From Parastagonospora avenae f. sp. tritici 18332-5 (lineage: Eukaryota > Ascomycota > Dothideomycetes > Pleosporales > Phaeosphaeriaceae): 64,000 nucleotides of DNA. Where the stretch lies: the NCBI GenBank assembly GCA_022559985.1, contig JAFJTR010000124.1, positions 1 to 64,000 of the forward strand. Direction: 5' to 3'. Below the pieces are notes generated by a model. The model saw only the letters and a program-made list of their open reading frames with translations, ran no database searches and was not told where the DNA came from. The translations under genes were made by a program, and so were the position numbers. Position 1 is the first letter of the stretch. Each line of letters begins with the position of its first letter. Positions 11,390-23,145 of the stretch are shown here, piece after piece.

Positions 11390-13588
11390 TCATTGCAAAC
11401 CCTTGTCTAGTACCGGCATAACCTAAATCACATGCATTAGTACGTATACAAGTGGAGATGCGCGCACGCTAAGACTGCGGTTCATAAACTTACCGACATG
11501 CAAACCAAAACGGGCATCTCGAAAATGTCGCGCTTGATATGCCACCAAATCATGCAGTCCACCATGCCATTCTTCGCGCCGAGCCGCTGCATGGCCGATT
11601 CACCTTGATGCACGGCCCCACCTTCCATTTTCACAAACGCGTCCGACTTGTGATCGGCGTTAGCTTTCATTTCCTGGATGCGATCGAAATCTGCCTTGGT
11701 CTGATAGCGTAGCATGTTGGCGCGCTGCTTTGCATGGCCATGAGGATCCTGCCAGCAGAGCTCGGAAAAGTTTTGCAGATATTCGAGTGCCGACTTGGCG
11801 TCCATGAGTTGGATGGCGTTGACAGCTGGTGTCCCGGTTTCGGCCTCCTGGCCCGTAAGGTTGGGTGTAGTGTTGGTTTGCGTAGACATCTCGCTTTCAT
11901 CAGCTTCCCGACTGTTGCCCAGGTTGACATTGAGATTCGGCTCTCTTCCCAGCAGGACATCCTGCCGCCAGCCTGTGAGTATGGTGAACTCTTTGTTGCA
12001 GCTGACAATCTCTCCTGATCGCCTACAGATCAAGAATGGTGTGCCTACTTCCGTGAAGTGATCTTGCAGGGTCATCAGATTGCGTTGCAGGCCCATCTCT
12101 TGGTGGATCAAATCGTCCGTGTCCATCTCTTCGCGCACTGAAAGCAAGACTGGGCGATACAGGTTCAAATACTGCTGTGCTTGCGCAAGAAGGCTTTTCG
12201 AGAATTTCTTGTGGCATATTTGAAACAGCCTATGATAACCCTTAACGTAGTCAAAAGGCTTCTTGATGCCCTGATAAATGCTTTTCGTATCACGATGACG
12301 TTTGCGAACTCCATTGGAGTGAATTGGCTGGAGTGCTGTACTAGGCGGTCTGTTACCCTGATACCTGTTGGCAGTAGGCGAACGTTGGGACTGGCCGCGG
12401 TTGGCGTTGGCAAAGAAGGTCGCCGTCGATAGTGGGTTGTCGTTCTCGAACGCAGATGCATCGGTGGAGGCTGGACTGGCTGTCGAGTGACTTGACGGGC
12501 CTTGTCCAATCGCAAAAGCATGCGGGCCGTTGAGGCTATCATGGCGATGCCCGCCATGGTCAAGCGCTGTCGCTGAAGTAGTAGGTGTATGGATATGCAT
12601 GCTGTTCTGTCGAGATTGCGACTCCTGCCATTCGCCTGCAGGTAAGCCATTCTGTGCGAATGGCAATCCAGCATTGGGATTATTTGGGCCGTACGCACCG
12701 GCCATCTGTGGCCCGTAAATATTCGCGGTCTGGTTCATTGCGTTCATCATGGTGTTGTCGTTGGGCGTATCGACCGCCGAGGACATGTGCCCCAGCATAC
12801 CGAACTCCAGCGCGCCATAGTGGTTTCCAAAGTTGAGGCTTGAGATATCGAAGTTGAAGAGAGCGGGATCGCTCGGATCGAAGAGTGGTCCAAACTGCTG
12901 CATCTGGCCGGGTTGACCTTGCGACATTGAGCTCGACGGGTTCACATTGGGTCCGTGATGCGCTTGGCTGAAAGGTGGCGAGAGAGGGGATTGCTGGTCG
13001 CTGAAGGACCGGCCGTGTTGACCAAGTGGTAAGGGTATTTGTGCCGAAGGCGGTTGGTAGAAGGTTCCTGAGGGGGCTTGCGTGTACATGTTGCCTTGTG
13101 GCGCCACGGAGACGTTTTGCGTATCCTGGCTGGGGAGTGGTGTTGGACGATTGCCGTTCATATACGGATAGTGTCCGCCAACTCCGGGCATCAGAGCGCC
13201 ATCCGGCGCATCGTGAAGATACTTTGCCTTCTTGCGCACCCCATCCATACAATGGTCCTGAAGGCCGCGCTTGATGCAACGAGTACACGGCCTTTCATCG
13301 CCTGTTGGTGTCAGAAAGGACTGTAGGCAGAAATCACATGACATGACAGCAGATGGGATTCTACTCACCACAAGTCAGATGGGCGCGCTGGCAGGCAAAG
13401 CATGCTCGACGTGCCTTCTTCCTGCGCGGTCTCAAGGGATCCTTTGCATTGGAGGCGGGTTTCTGGCCGTTGCTGCTCTTCTGAGAGGGCGAGCCGTCGT
13501 CGGTCTTCTGTTCGGCAGCCATGTCGTCGTCCAGGTCACTCCTGTACTCGGGCGAGGGAGATGCATCCTCGGCGTCTGGGGAGGCCAT
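11390..13588 (-). CDS. AcuK/Ert1-type Zn2Cys6 activator of gluconeogenesis
   Basis: Exons 13588-13369, 13301-11494 and a short last exon 11422-11390 (GT..TTTAG with a TACTAAT branch site) give 686 residues. The binuclear zinc cluster uses Cys63, 66, 73, 79, 82 and 90 ('RRACFACQRAHLTC', then 'RPCTRCIKRGLQDHC'), followed by 'VRKKAKYLHDAPDGALMPG', the characteristic AcuK/AcuM/Ert1 block. A Gln/Ser/Pro-rich middle follows, then a PAS-like segment at about 490-535 ('TPFLICRRSGEIVSCNKEFT', 'LTGW'). Family members switch on PEP carboxykinase and fructose-1,6-bisphosphatase on non-sugar carbon and act in the nucleus. If the last intron were retained, the protein would end 4 residues after 'VLVCM'; splicing adds 'VMPVLDKGLQ'. 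The C-terminus is the least certain part. Confidence 0.88.
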
Positions 13589-15291
13589 GATATCCCTCTA
13601 CTCGTGGCAGCGCGCACAGATGCTGCTGTGCTGGGTGCCGTGGGCGCTGGAGACGCAGGCCTAGCGTGGGTGCAGCTTCCAGTACCCAGCCCAACGGTTC
13701 AGCGCGCACGGCTCGAGGCGATCCAGCGGCGTGTTTTGGAGTCAATCACGCGTGCGCTGGCTGCTCGACGGTTGCTGCCGTACACTTTGACAGCTCTCGG
13801 ACGGAGACTAAAGGTGGAGCCAGTAGGAGGACGGCCCTCAATCCGGCGGGCGGGTATCGAATAATACTGTCGTGGTACAAGGCCGGGGTCGCTGCAGTCG
13901 AATGGGCATTACAGTCGCACACAGAATCATGGTACATGGCCGGATGCTACCAAGACACGAGGCCCATTACGGTGGGAACGAGGCCGTGGGACGTACGGAG
14001 CACACTACAGCGCTGGCCGGGGCAATCGATGGTGGGGTGGGGCGGCGTGAGCAGCAAGGGAAGGCGCGAAGGAGCAAAGGAAGCAGCAAGCAGCAAGCAG
14101 CAGTGGTGGGTGACGCTGTGGGACGCTGCTGGGGAGGGCTGTGTGCAGGCAGAGATGCGGTGGAGACGCTGGAGGAGCAGTTGCTCGAGATGTGCTAGCA
14201 CGCGGCTTGCGGCCTGCGGCTGGGGACGTCCGCGGGCACTGCGAGTGGGCTGGAGGGCGCGATTGACGCTGGAGGGGGTCGGCGGTCGATTCGAGGCGTC
14301 GCCGTGTGGCCGTGTACGTCGTTGGAGGTGCGCGCAAATGCGACTGATTCCCCGCAAGTCCGTCGTCGAGATTTGCTGAACAGGCGGAAGGTGCAGCCAC
14401 AGCACAGGCAGGCACGCTCCTGCCTCGGTCCCTGTGGCCGGGGCTAGCACCGCCTCCCCGGTCGCTTGGCGCTCCTAACGAGCCACCCAACCGTCTCCAC
14501 CATTCAGACGTCACCGAACTCCAGGGAGAAGCACCAGAGTCCTGATGACTGCACTGCACCAGAATCGACCGGTCGCCTCCACCAGACACACCAGGGCTAA
14601 GGGAACGACCCACCGCCACCAAACGCCCGTGACCCTCGCGATATGACATGGCCCATTTGAGATAGCCCGTGCTGGCAGGTTTTTACCCCAGCGGGCGCAT
14701 ATACACCGTACACCAGTACACACACAACATGGCCATCCCAACACCTCGACCACATGATGGGCGCGCCCACAAGCAAGCATCCGCCGCTACGCCGGCCTCG
14801 ATATTGAGTGTGCCTCACAGCTCGCCTACGAGGTATGCATGCAGCAACTGATTGCGAGCCTTGGCGTCCGGACATGACTGGCCCGCCCTCAGCCTCTCAA
14901 CGCCTTGTACCACCGACTAACATCACTGCCATCTCACTATCTGCACTTTGTCACCCCTCGCTACCCTTCGCGAGCACGCCCATGTTGCTCAGCTGTGACG
15001 CAGTCCGTGTCTCTGGCTTACCGGCCACGTTCACACGCGCGCCCTCGTCAACGGTGCCATCCGTAACCGCTTCGGTCGCTGTGTATCCCTCGTCCCTCGA
15101 GCAGCCCTCGTGGCGCACGTTTAGTAGCGTCGCACAAGGGCCCGGCCAGCGTGCTTCAGGTCGTCTCACAAATCCTTGATTCAATAAATATCATCATGGC
15201 ATGCAAATGCCGTGTGACTGCTATTCTTAGCCATCTTCCATTCAGATCCGCCACATCGTTTCCCTCACCATCCCATCCCATCCCGCGCTGT
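13589..15291. promoter_or_regulatory. 1.7-kb GC-rich upstream region of the AcuK-like gene
   Basis: Lies upstream of the regulator and downstream of the drug transporter. GC-rich with a short AGCAAGC/AGC repeat near 14083-14104. The long ORFs read through it have low-complexity, Arg/Gly-rich translations and no recognisable domains; I treat them as chance. A long leader or complex promoter is common for such regulators. Confidence 0.45.
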
Positions 15292-18121
15292 TTACCCTGA
15301 TGCATACCGACTTCTGCCCCTGAGCCTCTTGCCTTGCAAAAAGAAAATGATTGGGAATCTGCAAAGTCTCAACTTAGCGCTTCGTTACCACCACGCTGGA
15401 AACCACTTACGGTGCCATGACCAGAGCTATAAACCCAAGCAGTGTGCTTGCCCATTGATAGCCAAGGTCTTTACCACATTAGTGACCGCCATTTCAATCG
15501 AGTTACGCAGTCTCAGAGCTTACTGTTATACAGTTGCACGCCGAACTGCAATGACCATTCTATTAGCACATGCTTTCAAGTCGTCGTATAGACACCACCA
15601 TTTGCGACACGTCATGAACCAACGCTTGAGACTCGCTGACGACAAGAAACATTTTGACATGGCATGACGCTCGTCTGGCACGGGATGATTGCTTACTATC
15701 CACGCATTAGTGGAACGTTTGCACAGCGCATGCAGCAAGTGATCATACCCAACGGAAAGGCTGCTGCAAAGTAAGAGCGAGCGAAGCTATTAGCGGCTAG
15801 GGCAGATGCAGCATACAAAGGGTACTAGTGGTCGGCGAGGTCAGTATTTGTGCCCTGGTCCGATGTCGGTCCAACTCACAGCCTCAACCAGGAAGGTGAA
15901 GACCCCAGAATCTAAATTGTTACGTCAACCGCGTTCGTTTCAAGGGATGGGAAACAACTTACAAACCCAGATGACGCTACGCGAGAAGGCGGTCAGTATC
16001 CGTTCATCAATGACAAGTACACTGACTCCAAATGAATAACTAACCCGAGTCCGAATATAGCTGAGAAGAGTATTGGAACTGTCGTGCAATCATCAGCCAT
16101 GATTTCGGCTCAAAGACACGCTGCTGTGTACCTATCCAGTGGACCTGCAAAACCAGCATGTCAGCCACACACGATCGAGATCTGGATCGAGTCAACACTT
16201 ACGCTCGAATACGTGGTCCACCCAAAGCCTGAAACGTGATTAAATGATTGTTCCACACCACACGCGTGCATCGGCTTACCGAACAGAGCGATGGGAATAA
16301 TCCACGCGCCGAGGATTGTTGACGGCAGGCGATCCTCTGGCTCAGAGGCGCCAAACTCGCCTCCTTGCTCCTCACGCCGCCGCACAAGCCTCCCATAGAC
16401 TCTTCTCCAGATTGGATCGCTACTGACCCCGGCAAGCATGCCTACGAGAAGCCCTAGGAAGGCAAGGCCTGTCTGGGAAAGGCTGAACCCGTGATTATTC
16501 TGGAATACGAGTGGAAACGCACCGAAGAAAAGATACAATATACCTAGCAAGATGGCGGATAGCACGCAGAGGTTCAAACACTACAGCCCGGCTGTCAGTA
16601 CTAGAAAGACTCAGTCAGGTTGGCTGACCCACCATTGGCTCGAAGAACAAAAGCTCAAAAGGTCGTATGCATGACCAAAGTACCGTTCGGGCAATTGATC
16701 GGTCCATCTTCTCAATTGGCGCTATCCACTCTGTGTTTCCGGTTTCTTTTCGCAGTCGAATCGCTTTCCTGCGAAGTAGGACTGGATGATAGGTCTCAGG
16801 CACAAAGAGTGTAATGAGGCACAGCTGTACTCCTGACCATATGATGACTGTCGAGCATAGCACGAAATCAGAATCTCGCCATTTTTTCACTCTCAATTCG
16901 CGGGATGAGTACATACGCAGGTAAAAGCACCTATTTCTGACATTAGCACGTTTACCAAGACCGGTCACGGTCGTCCCAGCAGCTTGCACCGCGAAATTGC
17001 TTAGAAACGACTGACGAGAACTGTTGCCATGGCGCACCACAAAGGTAGGCTTGTACGATCGGTGGGTCTGATGCGTAACTTACCATCTCCATGTAGTATT
17101 CTCAACGATATAGCCGCCAATGAGCGGTCCGACTTCAGGGCCCACAAATGGCGATGCTGTGTAAACCATCATAGGTGCAGAAAGCTCCTGCTTCCAATCA
17201 GTAACCATACATCAGCCGGAACGCACACAACCAACATGTTTCGCGAACATGTCACCGACAGTGCCTCCAGCAACACTGAGGAAGGCCGACCCCGCGAGCC
17301 CATCCAAGAACCTAGCGATCAGCATAGTTTGGATGTTATTCGCAAATGCGCACGGAAACATCCAGATCAAGAAGAATGCAAAGGAGCATAGGTAGATGGG
17401 TCTCCGCCCATAGAACTGCGCCGGTCAGTAGATTGACAGCAACTTGCTCTCGACAATCATGCGCATACCTCGGACAGTGGACTCAACACCATGGGGCCGG
17501 TACCTAGGCCAGCCACGAAAAGTGACAAGCCCAGAGTACATACAAGGCGGGAGGAGCCGAACTCAGGTTCTAGCTGAGAGTAGGTTGAAGTGTACAACGA
17601 CGACGTACAGGTTCTGTCATCGCACAATCGTTAGGTTTCTTCCACGCTGCTCACTTATTTTCGTATCCGAGAACGTACACACAGAGGGAGCTAGTACTGC
17701 ATATCAATACGATACACCACCGCCTTAGACTGGACATTGAACGAGGGTTTTCTGGGTCGGCGTCTCCATCCCAGGTCACAGTATAGGGTTGGCCCGTCAC
17801 GACACCGGGTTTGGTCGGTCGAGCGCTTTCTGGATCGGGGTCGAAACAAGTATAGCCGTCTCCTCCGCCTCGGGACTGGTGCGACCTTGTTATTTTCAGA
17901 CTTCGGCTATCTTGGGAGCGCCTGCGCTGACTTCTTCCAGAACGCTCGACATTGCCTTCGTTTGATGCAGGATTCTCAATGTCTTCTAGCGGAATAGCCT
18001 TCTCTTCGTCATGGTGCATTGAGCCATCCCTTTGACTGCTCTTGTCTGATGTAAGCTCTTCGAGTACGGTGTTTGAAGGAGCCGCAGTCTGCCTCGGCGG
18101 CCCTTTGATTTCGTCCTCCAT
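15292..18121 (-). CDS. MFS drug:H+ antiporter (DHA1 type), 16 exons, one suspect junction
   Basis: Exons (by eye): 18121-17679, 17613-17469, 17415-17236, 17187-17084, 16930-16917, 16847-16633, 16580-16280, 16228-16203, 16144-16132, 16078-16045, 15976-15963, 15911-15880, 15824-~15750, 15545-15524, 15468-15411, 15358-15292. An acidic cytosolic N-terminus (about 140 residues) leads to 'VTWDGDADPENPR' then twelve membrane segments; typical DHA1 blocks are 'LEPEFG', 'LGTGPMVLSPLSEFYGRRP', 'SPFVGPEVGPLIGGYI', 'TWRWCFYLLIIW' and 'LFVPETYHPV'. It would export drugs, polyamines or toxins from the plasma membrane using protons. All junctions keep frame except 'AAFPL|FGVQLYN': the donor GTATGA at 15748 is one base late, and that intron is about 200 nt against 46-80 for most others. 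Either a 1-nt insertion has broken the gene (loss of the last two membrane segments) or splicing is unusual. Intact length would be 580. Confidence 0.8.
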
Positions 18122-19081
18122 TCAAGCACAGATTGACGACGAAGTTTGTGCAGTGTTTCAATTATTTATTCAGCCTGGAAGCGAATCTGGGTTTAGCGCC
18201 GCGACAACCTACAAGAAGCCGAACTTGCGTGCGAATGTCTTGTAGTGTTGCAAGCCGATGCTGATGACGTCGTGAGCTCGCGCAGCGGCAACGCAACTAT
18301 AGGAATCCAAAGAAAGGCGCGTCGCATTGGATCGCGGAATGCAGGTTTTGTTCAGAAGGAAAAGACGGGCTAATTAGGAAAAAATCTCAAACGCCATAGC
18401 GACAATTCGCCCCACTCGAATACTGCCCGTCATGTCCACGGAACAGCTGTCTGCAGTCTCGAAGATGTTCTGTACGCAATGCATCCTTCGAACATTGCGC
18501 AACGCCCCGAATCAAGCAGCTTCCAAGCATTCAAGCCTTCGAACGGTAACCATTACAAAGTGCGTTCTTCATAATTGATGCGCAAAGCTGCTCCCTTGAG
18601 GCCTGAGCGCGCCTCACTCGTCGCAACCTGTCTCAACGCAGTAAGGCGTTGTGCCTCGGCTAAACTGTATCCCCACTCTTTTCTGCATTCTACAGCACGC
18701 GACAACGGCGATTAACATAAGTGTGCTCGGGATTAAGGCGATACGCTTTCCCGAATGTATATTGCCATGACATTCCGCGACATGACACGTGGGAAGGCAG
18801 TCACTACCTGAAAGACGTGCTCTGACATGTAGAATCTTATCGCATCTACAGCCCGTGTCAAGAATAAACCACAACGACGACAAATAGCCAATACGGTGGC
18901 GTACGCATATTTTCACCAAAGAAGTCGCTTTGGCAGATGATATCGTTACAATAGCCGCCCAGGATCTATTTTAATGTTTTAGCACGACTTCCCCATCGCC
19001 TGCTCGGCCCTTGCATCTTGCAAAGGATCGCAGGCCAGAAGCTGTGCTCTGCATACTCAATTGTGTCACTTCGCACACTGC
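18122..19081. other. Intergenic, about 960 bp
   Basis: Between the transporter start and the 3' end of the RraA-like gene. The only ORF of note (minus, 18919-18614) is Cys-rich by chance composition and has no supporting signal. Nothing else recognised. Confidence 0.4.
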
Positions 19082-19781
19082 TCACCGAAACTTCGAGCTT
19101 GCTTGGATAAAAGACATCCCTTGCCCTATCGCCTCTCGGGCCTTCTGATTAGCGGGAACTCTCTTCTTCATTGATTCGATAACAATCCCAGCCAATTCTT
19201 TGGCAGCAAGACAACTCCATTGATGTCTCTCGTGAGATAGTCGCCAGGGCTGATCTCCATACCCCGATGCTCGGTATGAAGCTTCACGGGCACATTCACC
19301 ACAGGGGCCTTGACCGACTCATACAGGGGCGCGGTACTGACACCGTGCGCAAAGACAAGATAGTCCAGTGCTCGCTGTTCGTCAAGGTCGCAGATACGAC
19401 CGTCGACGACGGTACCGGCAGCGCCGAAATATTTTGCTCGTATTGACATGAGACCTCCGTACACCGCGATGGGAAGGTTCGGTAGTGATGAGATGAAGAC
19501 GATAGCAGCGGCTGGCACTTCATCTATATAGTGGAACTTCTGGTTCAGTGCAGGATCTACAAGAGGAACGTAGTTTTCGGGATACGCTGGTCCTATGGCT
19601 TTTGTCGCTGGGCCTCGTGACCAAAAAGTCAGATCTGATAGCAAGCCTCCATCGCGGTACTTCAGGGCGCAAAGAGCATCTGATCTGTCCAGGCTACGAT
19701 GCTTGTGGGCAAAATCGGCGTGACTTAGTCGGCTTATGTATGCGTAGTAACAGCTTTCAGCTCTTCAATGATTTGCTCTAC
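19082..19781 (-). pseudogene. RraA-like aldolase (HMG/CHA aldolase family), frameshifted
   Basis: The minus strand reads 'SDALCALKYRDGGLLSDLTF', then 'VPLVDPAL', 'VFISSLPNLPIAVYGGLMS', 'GAAGTVVDGRICDLDEQRAL' and 'PGDYLTRDINGVVLLPK', the order of the RraA / 4-hydroxy-4-methyl-2-oxoglutarate aldolase fold, whose DGR..D motif binds the metal and substrate. The open frame stops after 'LPKNWLGLLSNQ' (stop at 19168). One base is missing near 19195-19201: restoring phase there, the next frame continues with 'ELAGIVIESMKKR' and 'REAIGQGMSFIQASSKFR' to a stop at 19082, the usual C-terminus of the family. The 5' exon appears to hold 'EQIIEELKA' (about 19753-19781) but its start is not resolved. Either a recent 1-nt deletion or a base-calling error. 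Neighbours suggest sugar-acid catabolism. Confidence 0.72.
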
Positions 19782-20603
19782 TACGCAACAGCGATTTTAT
19801 AGCATAAACCTTTGAAATCTGCTCCCGTACATCACCTAGAATGTCGCAACGCATCGCATTACTTAGGAAGGCTTGTCACATATCTTGGGAACATGTTTAG
19901 TTGAAATCTGCTCACCCATTCCATCGTATACTGCATATACAATGGCGCGTCTGTCATCGTACCGAATATTAATGCAGGCGACCTAGAGGCTAAAATCTGG
20001 ATGCAGAACTTTCTACAAGCCTTGTATAGCGGCGTACTAACATGTGCCATGGCTCAATGAAGTATCAATATCACTAGCAATAGTCTGTACTCATCTACGC
20101 AAGACTTGTCCCGATTCAGGAAACAAGTCCGTCATCGACCGAGCTTCATTCCGGACGCTTTTCAGTAGCTTTCCTATGTTACAATCCTGGTGAAAATTAC
20201 GAATTCGACGTTGGTACGGCAGAGAATATGGACATGTAAGATGTCTCTTTACTGAACTGATTTCCGGAAGATCATACCGCCAATGCTGGGGCCTGCCTCT
20301 ACGTTACAAGCTGATGGTTTTAAACTCCAATTTAAAGATTTGTTAAGTGTTAGACTGCTGTAAGATTTTTTGCATTATCTCGAAAAATTTCCCTTCATTT
20401 GCCTACCCTGCTTCCTCTAGACATCAACGTATGCGTCGTCTGTTCTAAGCTTAATTACCGGCATGCAGCTACTCTTGCACATGCACACTACTGTGATTCA
20501 TATGGGAACGTCTTAAACAGGTGTGTTGCCTGTATGATAGACCGAGAAAGTGACGATGCAAGCGTCCGCGATACTCAAGCTAGCTTCGAAACGATAAAGG
20601 TTA
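19782..20603. other. Intergenic, about 820 bp
   Basis: Somewhat AT-richer than the housekeeping part. It should contain the 5' end of the RraA-like gene and whatever remains of the N-terminus of the Zn2Cys6 relic; I could not find a zinc cluster in any frame. Confidence 0.4.
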
Positions 20604-21767
20604 GTGAAGTTGGTCTCTCTGGGTCATCAGAGACGGGATGGCGTTGTCCCTCAAGACGTGGATGGTAACATTACTACGCAATGCTTCTTAGTACTCCTTT
20701 ACATCTATTTCGGAGTCAAGCATTACGATCAGCACATCACACAAGATGGCCTTGCAAAGTACGGTCGAGCTCTAAGCGTGCTTAATGGCGCACTAGCAAA
20801 GTCATAAGCAGCGAACTTATTTGATGTTTTCGGGTTTGTTACGATCATGGTAATAATAGAAGTGGGTTCCTAAAAGCCTGCGCTGGACATAACTGATCTC
20901 GGATAGTTATTAGTCTCAGACCGCGAAGACGGTTGGATGAACCATGCACGGGGTCTCGAGCGGCTTTTGGAAATACGAGGTGCAGGTCGGATGATGTCCT
21001 TATCGTGCCTGATGGTACTGGAGCAGACGCGACCAGCGATTATACTCGCCGCTATTGTGCTGCACAAGTCCACGATTCTCGCAATTCCCGAATGGAAGAC
21101 TTTCCCTTGGGCGTTACACCCTGAGCACATTGATGACGGAAAGAAATTATTCGACATTCTCAGTGACTGCCCGGATCTCATCGTCACACGTGATCGAGTG
21201 TCGAGATTGGTTAATGGCAATCAGAAGCTCGCCGCAATGCAGAATCTCGCCACCAAAGCAGGCGGTATCCTGCATGATCTAGAACAATGGGGCCAAGTCT
21301 GGGACTTTGATCTGTCGCACGTCTGTGTTGAATTACCTTCGCCGCGATCAACACCTACATTTCTGGATCCAGATGGACATGAGATTCCGATATGGTCGAC
21401 TATACTCCAGTACAGATCCCTGCATGATCACAACGCTGTCACTGTTTACAATGGTGCTCTCATTCTGGTCCTGCAGTTCATTTTGAGCTTGGACATCACC
21501 GCGGACAGGCATAGTGACGGGCAGCGCCTCGAAGCAAGGATACATGAGGCGGCAATAATTATTTGCCGTAGCGTCGAACATCATTATGGTCGGCCACCTG
21601 GGGAACGTAGTAGCTTCTTCCTACTCTTTCCGCTCCGAATGGCATATGATGCAGTTGGAACATCTAGTCCAGCGATCGGATCATGGCTCCGAGGCGTACT
21701 GGAAGAGATCGCGACTGGCAAGAGAGGGACATGTAAGTCGGCAAAATCTTTGTGGGGGATCGGGTGA
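20604..21767 (+). pseudogene. Relic of a Zn2Cys6 transcription factor (middle and C-terminal domain only)
   Basis: Readable parts are 'LAKYGRALSVLNGALAKS', an in-frame TAA at 20805-20807, 'AANLFDVFGFVTIMVIIE', an intron GTGGGT..GATAG (20862-20906), then 'LLVSDREDGWMNHARGLERL' and an open frame to 21767 ending in 'LLFPLRMAYDAVGTSSPAIG' and 'GVLEEIATGK'. These are the hallmarks of the fungal-specific transcription-factor C-terminal domain (Fungal_trans_2 / DUF3468 group). No DNA-binding Cys6 cluster is present upstream, so the gene is 5'-truncated or its first exon is beyond recognition. The stop replaces an expected Gln codon (CAA to TAA), a CpA-to-TpA change. It lies between the RraA-like and lactonase genes and may have been the local regulator. 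A protein starting at 20937 (276 residues) could still be made but would lack DNA binding. Confidence 0.7.
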
Positions 21768-22016
21768 TGGCCACAGCCTGCGAACCCGTAGTAAGTGCCG
21801 ACTTCTTGTCAGACGCGTTGGTTTGCTGTCGCTCGAACCAGGTCACTGCGGGCACGAGAAGAATATGCATTAAGCTTAAAATTACTAAACCGAGGCGGTT
21901 TACTCAATCTCACGAAGAACTCCAGCTTATGCTCCCAGATGCAATCTTTGGGGAAATCTCAAACCATCTCTCATGTCGATCAAGAATTTGACGTCCAGAA
22001 TCACCTAGCTCGCATC

Positions 22017-23145
22017 TTAAAGCCCCAGTAATGCACCCTTGCAACTCGGAGCCAGCTGTAGTCTCCACAGCCAGCTTTCATTCATCAAGAAAACTTGTCC
22101 ATCTCTTCCAAAGCAAAAGTTTGCCACTCCACCGTCAAGCAGGATCTTCGCCAACAATACGCCGCCGGCCGACCATATATTCAACCCGTCGCCGCAGCCG
22201 CTGTACACATTACCGGCTTTGTCGCATTTGATGCCATCCGGGACACCTACGTCGGCCATAGCAAACAGCCGACGGTTAGCCAGGAATGGTTGGCCAGATC
22301 GAATGATCACATCGAAGGCGTATCTGCCACAAAGGTCAGTTTTCGGTACTCTGAGTGAGCGCACCGAGATCTCAATCGTAGAGATGGGCAATTCAACATG
22401 CCGAAATATTAGGAAAAGTATATACTTACATATGCGACACTCTCATGTCGTCAGTCGATCCATCCCCATGAATCCAATCCGTATCCGTAATGTACACAGT
22501 CTTCTCGTCCGGACTGAAGCAGATTCCATTCGGTCTCTCAAATCCATCTGCAATCGCACGAATGCCTCCTGTCGCCGGATCGTAGCGATATACTTGACTT
22601 GGTAGCCGTGGTCGCGGCCGAACTCCTTGTTCCCAGCCGTAAATCGGATCCGTGAACCATATCGACCCGTCGGAATGCACAACAACATCGTTAGGTGAAT
22701 TGAATGGTCGGCCATGGAATTCCGAGATGAGTAGTTTTGCCTCGTATTTGTCGTTGGTGGTCGGCGGATTCAGAGGCATGAAGGCGATGCCACCTGGCGT
22801 GTCGAGTGTTCCTTGAGCGCAGAAAAGTATGCCATTTTTGTAGTTAACGCCGCCATTTGGTAGGGGAACGTTGCTTGCTTCTATCTCTGCATGCACAGCC
22901 TTGCAACTGTCTACGCTCGACGGTAGTTGAACGCGCGAGATGTGGATATGAGGCTTCCTGGTTTCTGGGTGCGGATATTGGTTGCTGGTAATCCATAGCG
23001 AATTGTCTTCCGGTATGTATACGCCGGCTTCGTGTGCAAAAGGTCGCTCCGTCTCTTCGCATAGCAAATCGAGCTTTGGTTCGTCTCCTAGTATAGCTTT
23101 TGCTGATTCATCGTAGATGCGTACCCATGAGGGCAGACTCGCCAT
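22017..23145 (-). CDS. SMP-30/gluconolactonase-like lactonase
   Basis: Exons 23145-22430 and 22323-22017 (donor GTAAGT, acceptor GGCAG; Ile codon split) give 340 residues, normal for fungal family members. A calcium-type six-bladed propeller that opens sugar lactones is expected. Visible family landmarks: 'PFAHEAGVYIPEDNSLW' (metal-binding Glu), 'GRPFNSPNDVVVHSDGSIWF' (Asn and Asp ligands), 'YGWEQG' and 'RPNGICFSPDEKTVYITDTD' (second Asp). The start at 23145 begins 'MASLPSWVRI'; an ATG 24 codons upstream gives an unusual lead and is less likely. No signal peptide. Shares a ~650-bp promoter region with a sugar transporter on the other strand, which suggests co-regulation on the same sugar. Confidence 0.87.

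Noticed and set aside
13666..14379. 237-codon plus-strand ORF upstream of the AcuK-like gene
   Set aside because: Low-complexity Arg/Gly/Trp translation, no domain, GC-rich DNA where stops are rare.
19859..20050. 63-codon minus-strand ORF as the first exon of the RraA-like gene
   Set aside because: Its translation has no resemblance to the RraA N-terminus and no splice pair joins it in frame.
20937..21767. Independent 276-residue gene
   Set aside because: It begins inside the 'DREDGWMNHARG' block of a Zn2Cys6 regulator whose preceding exon is readable upstream, so it is part of a truncated gene.
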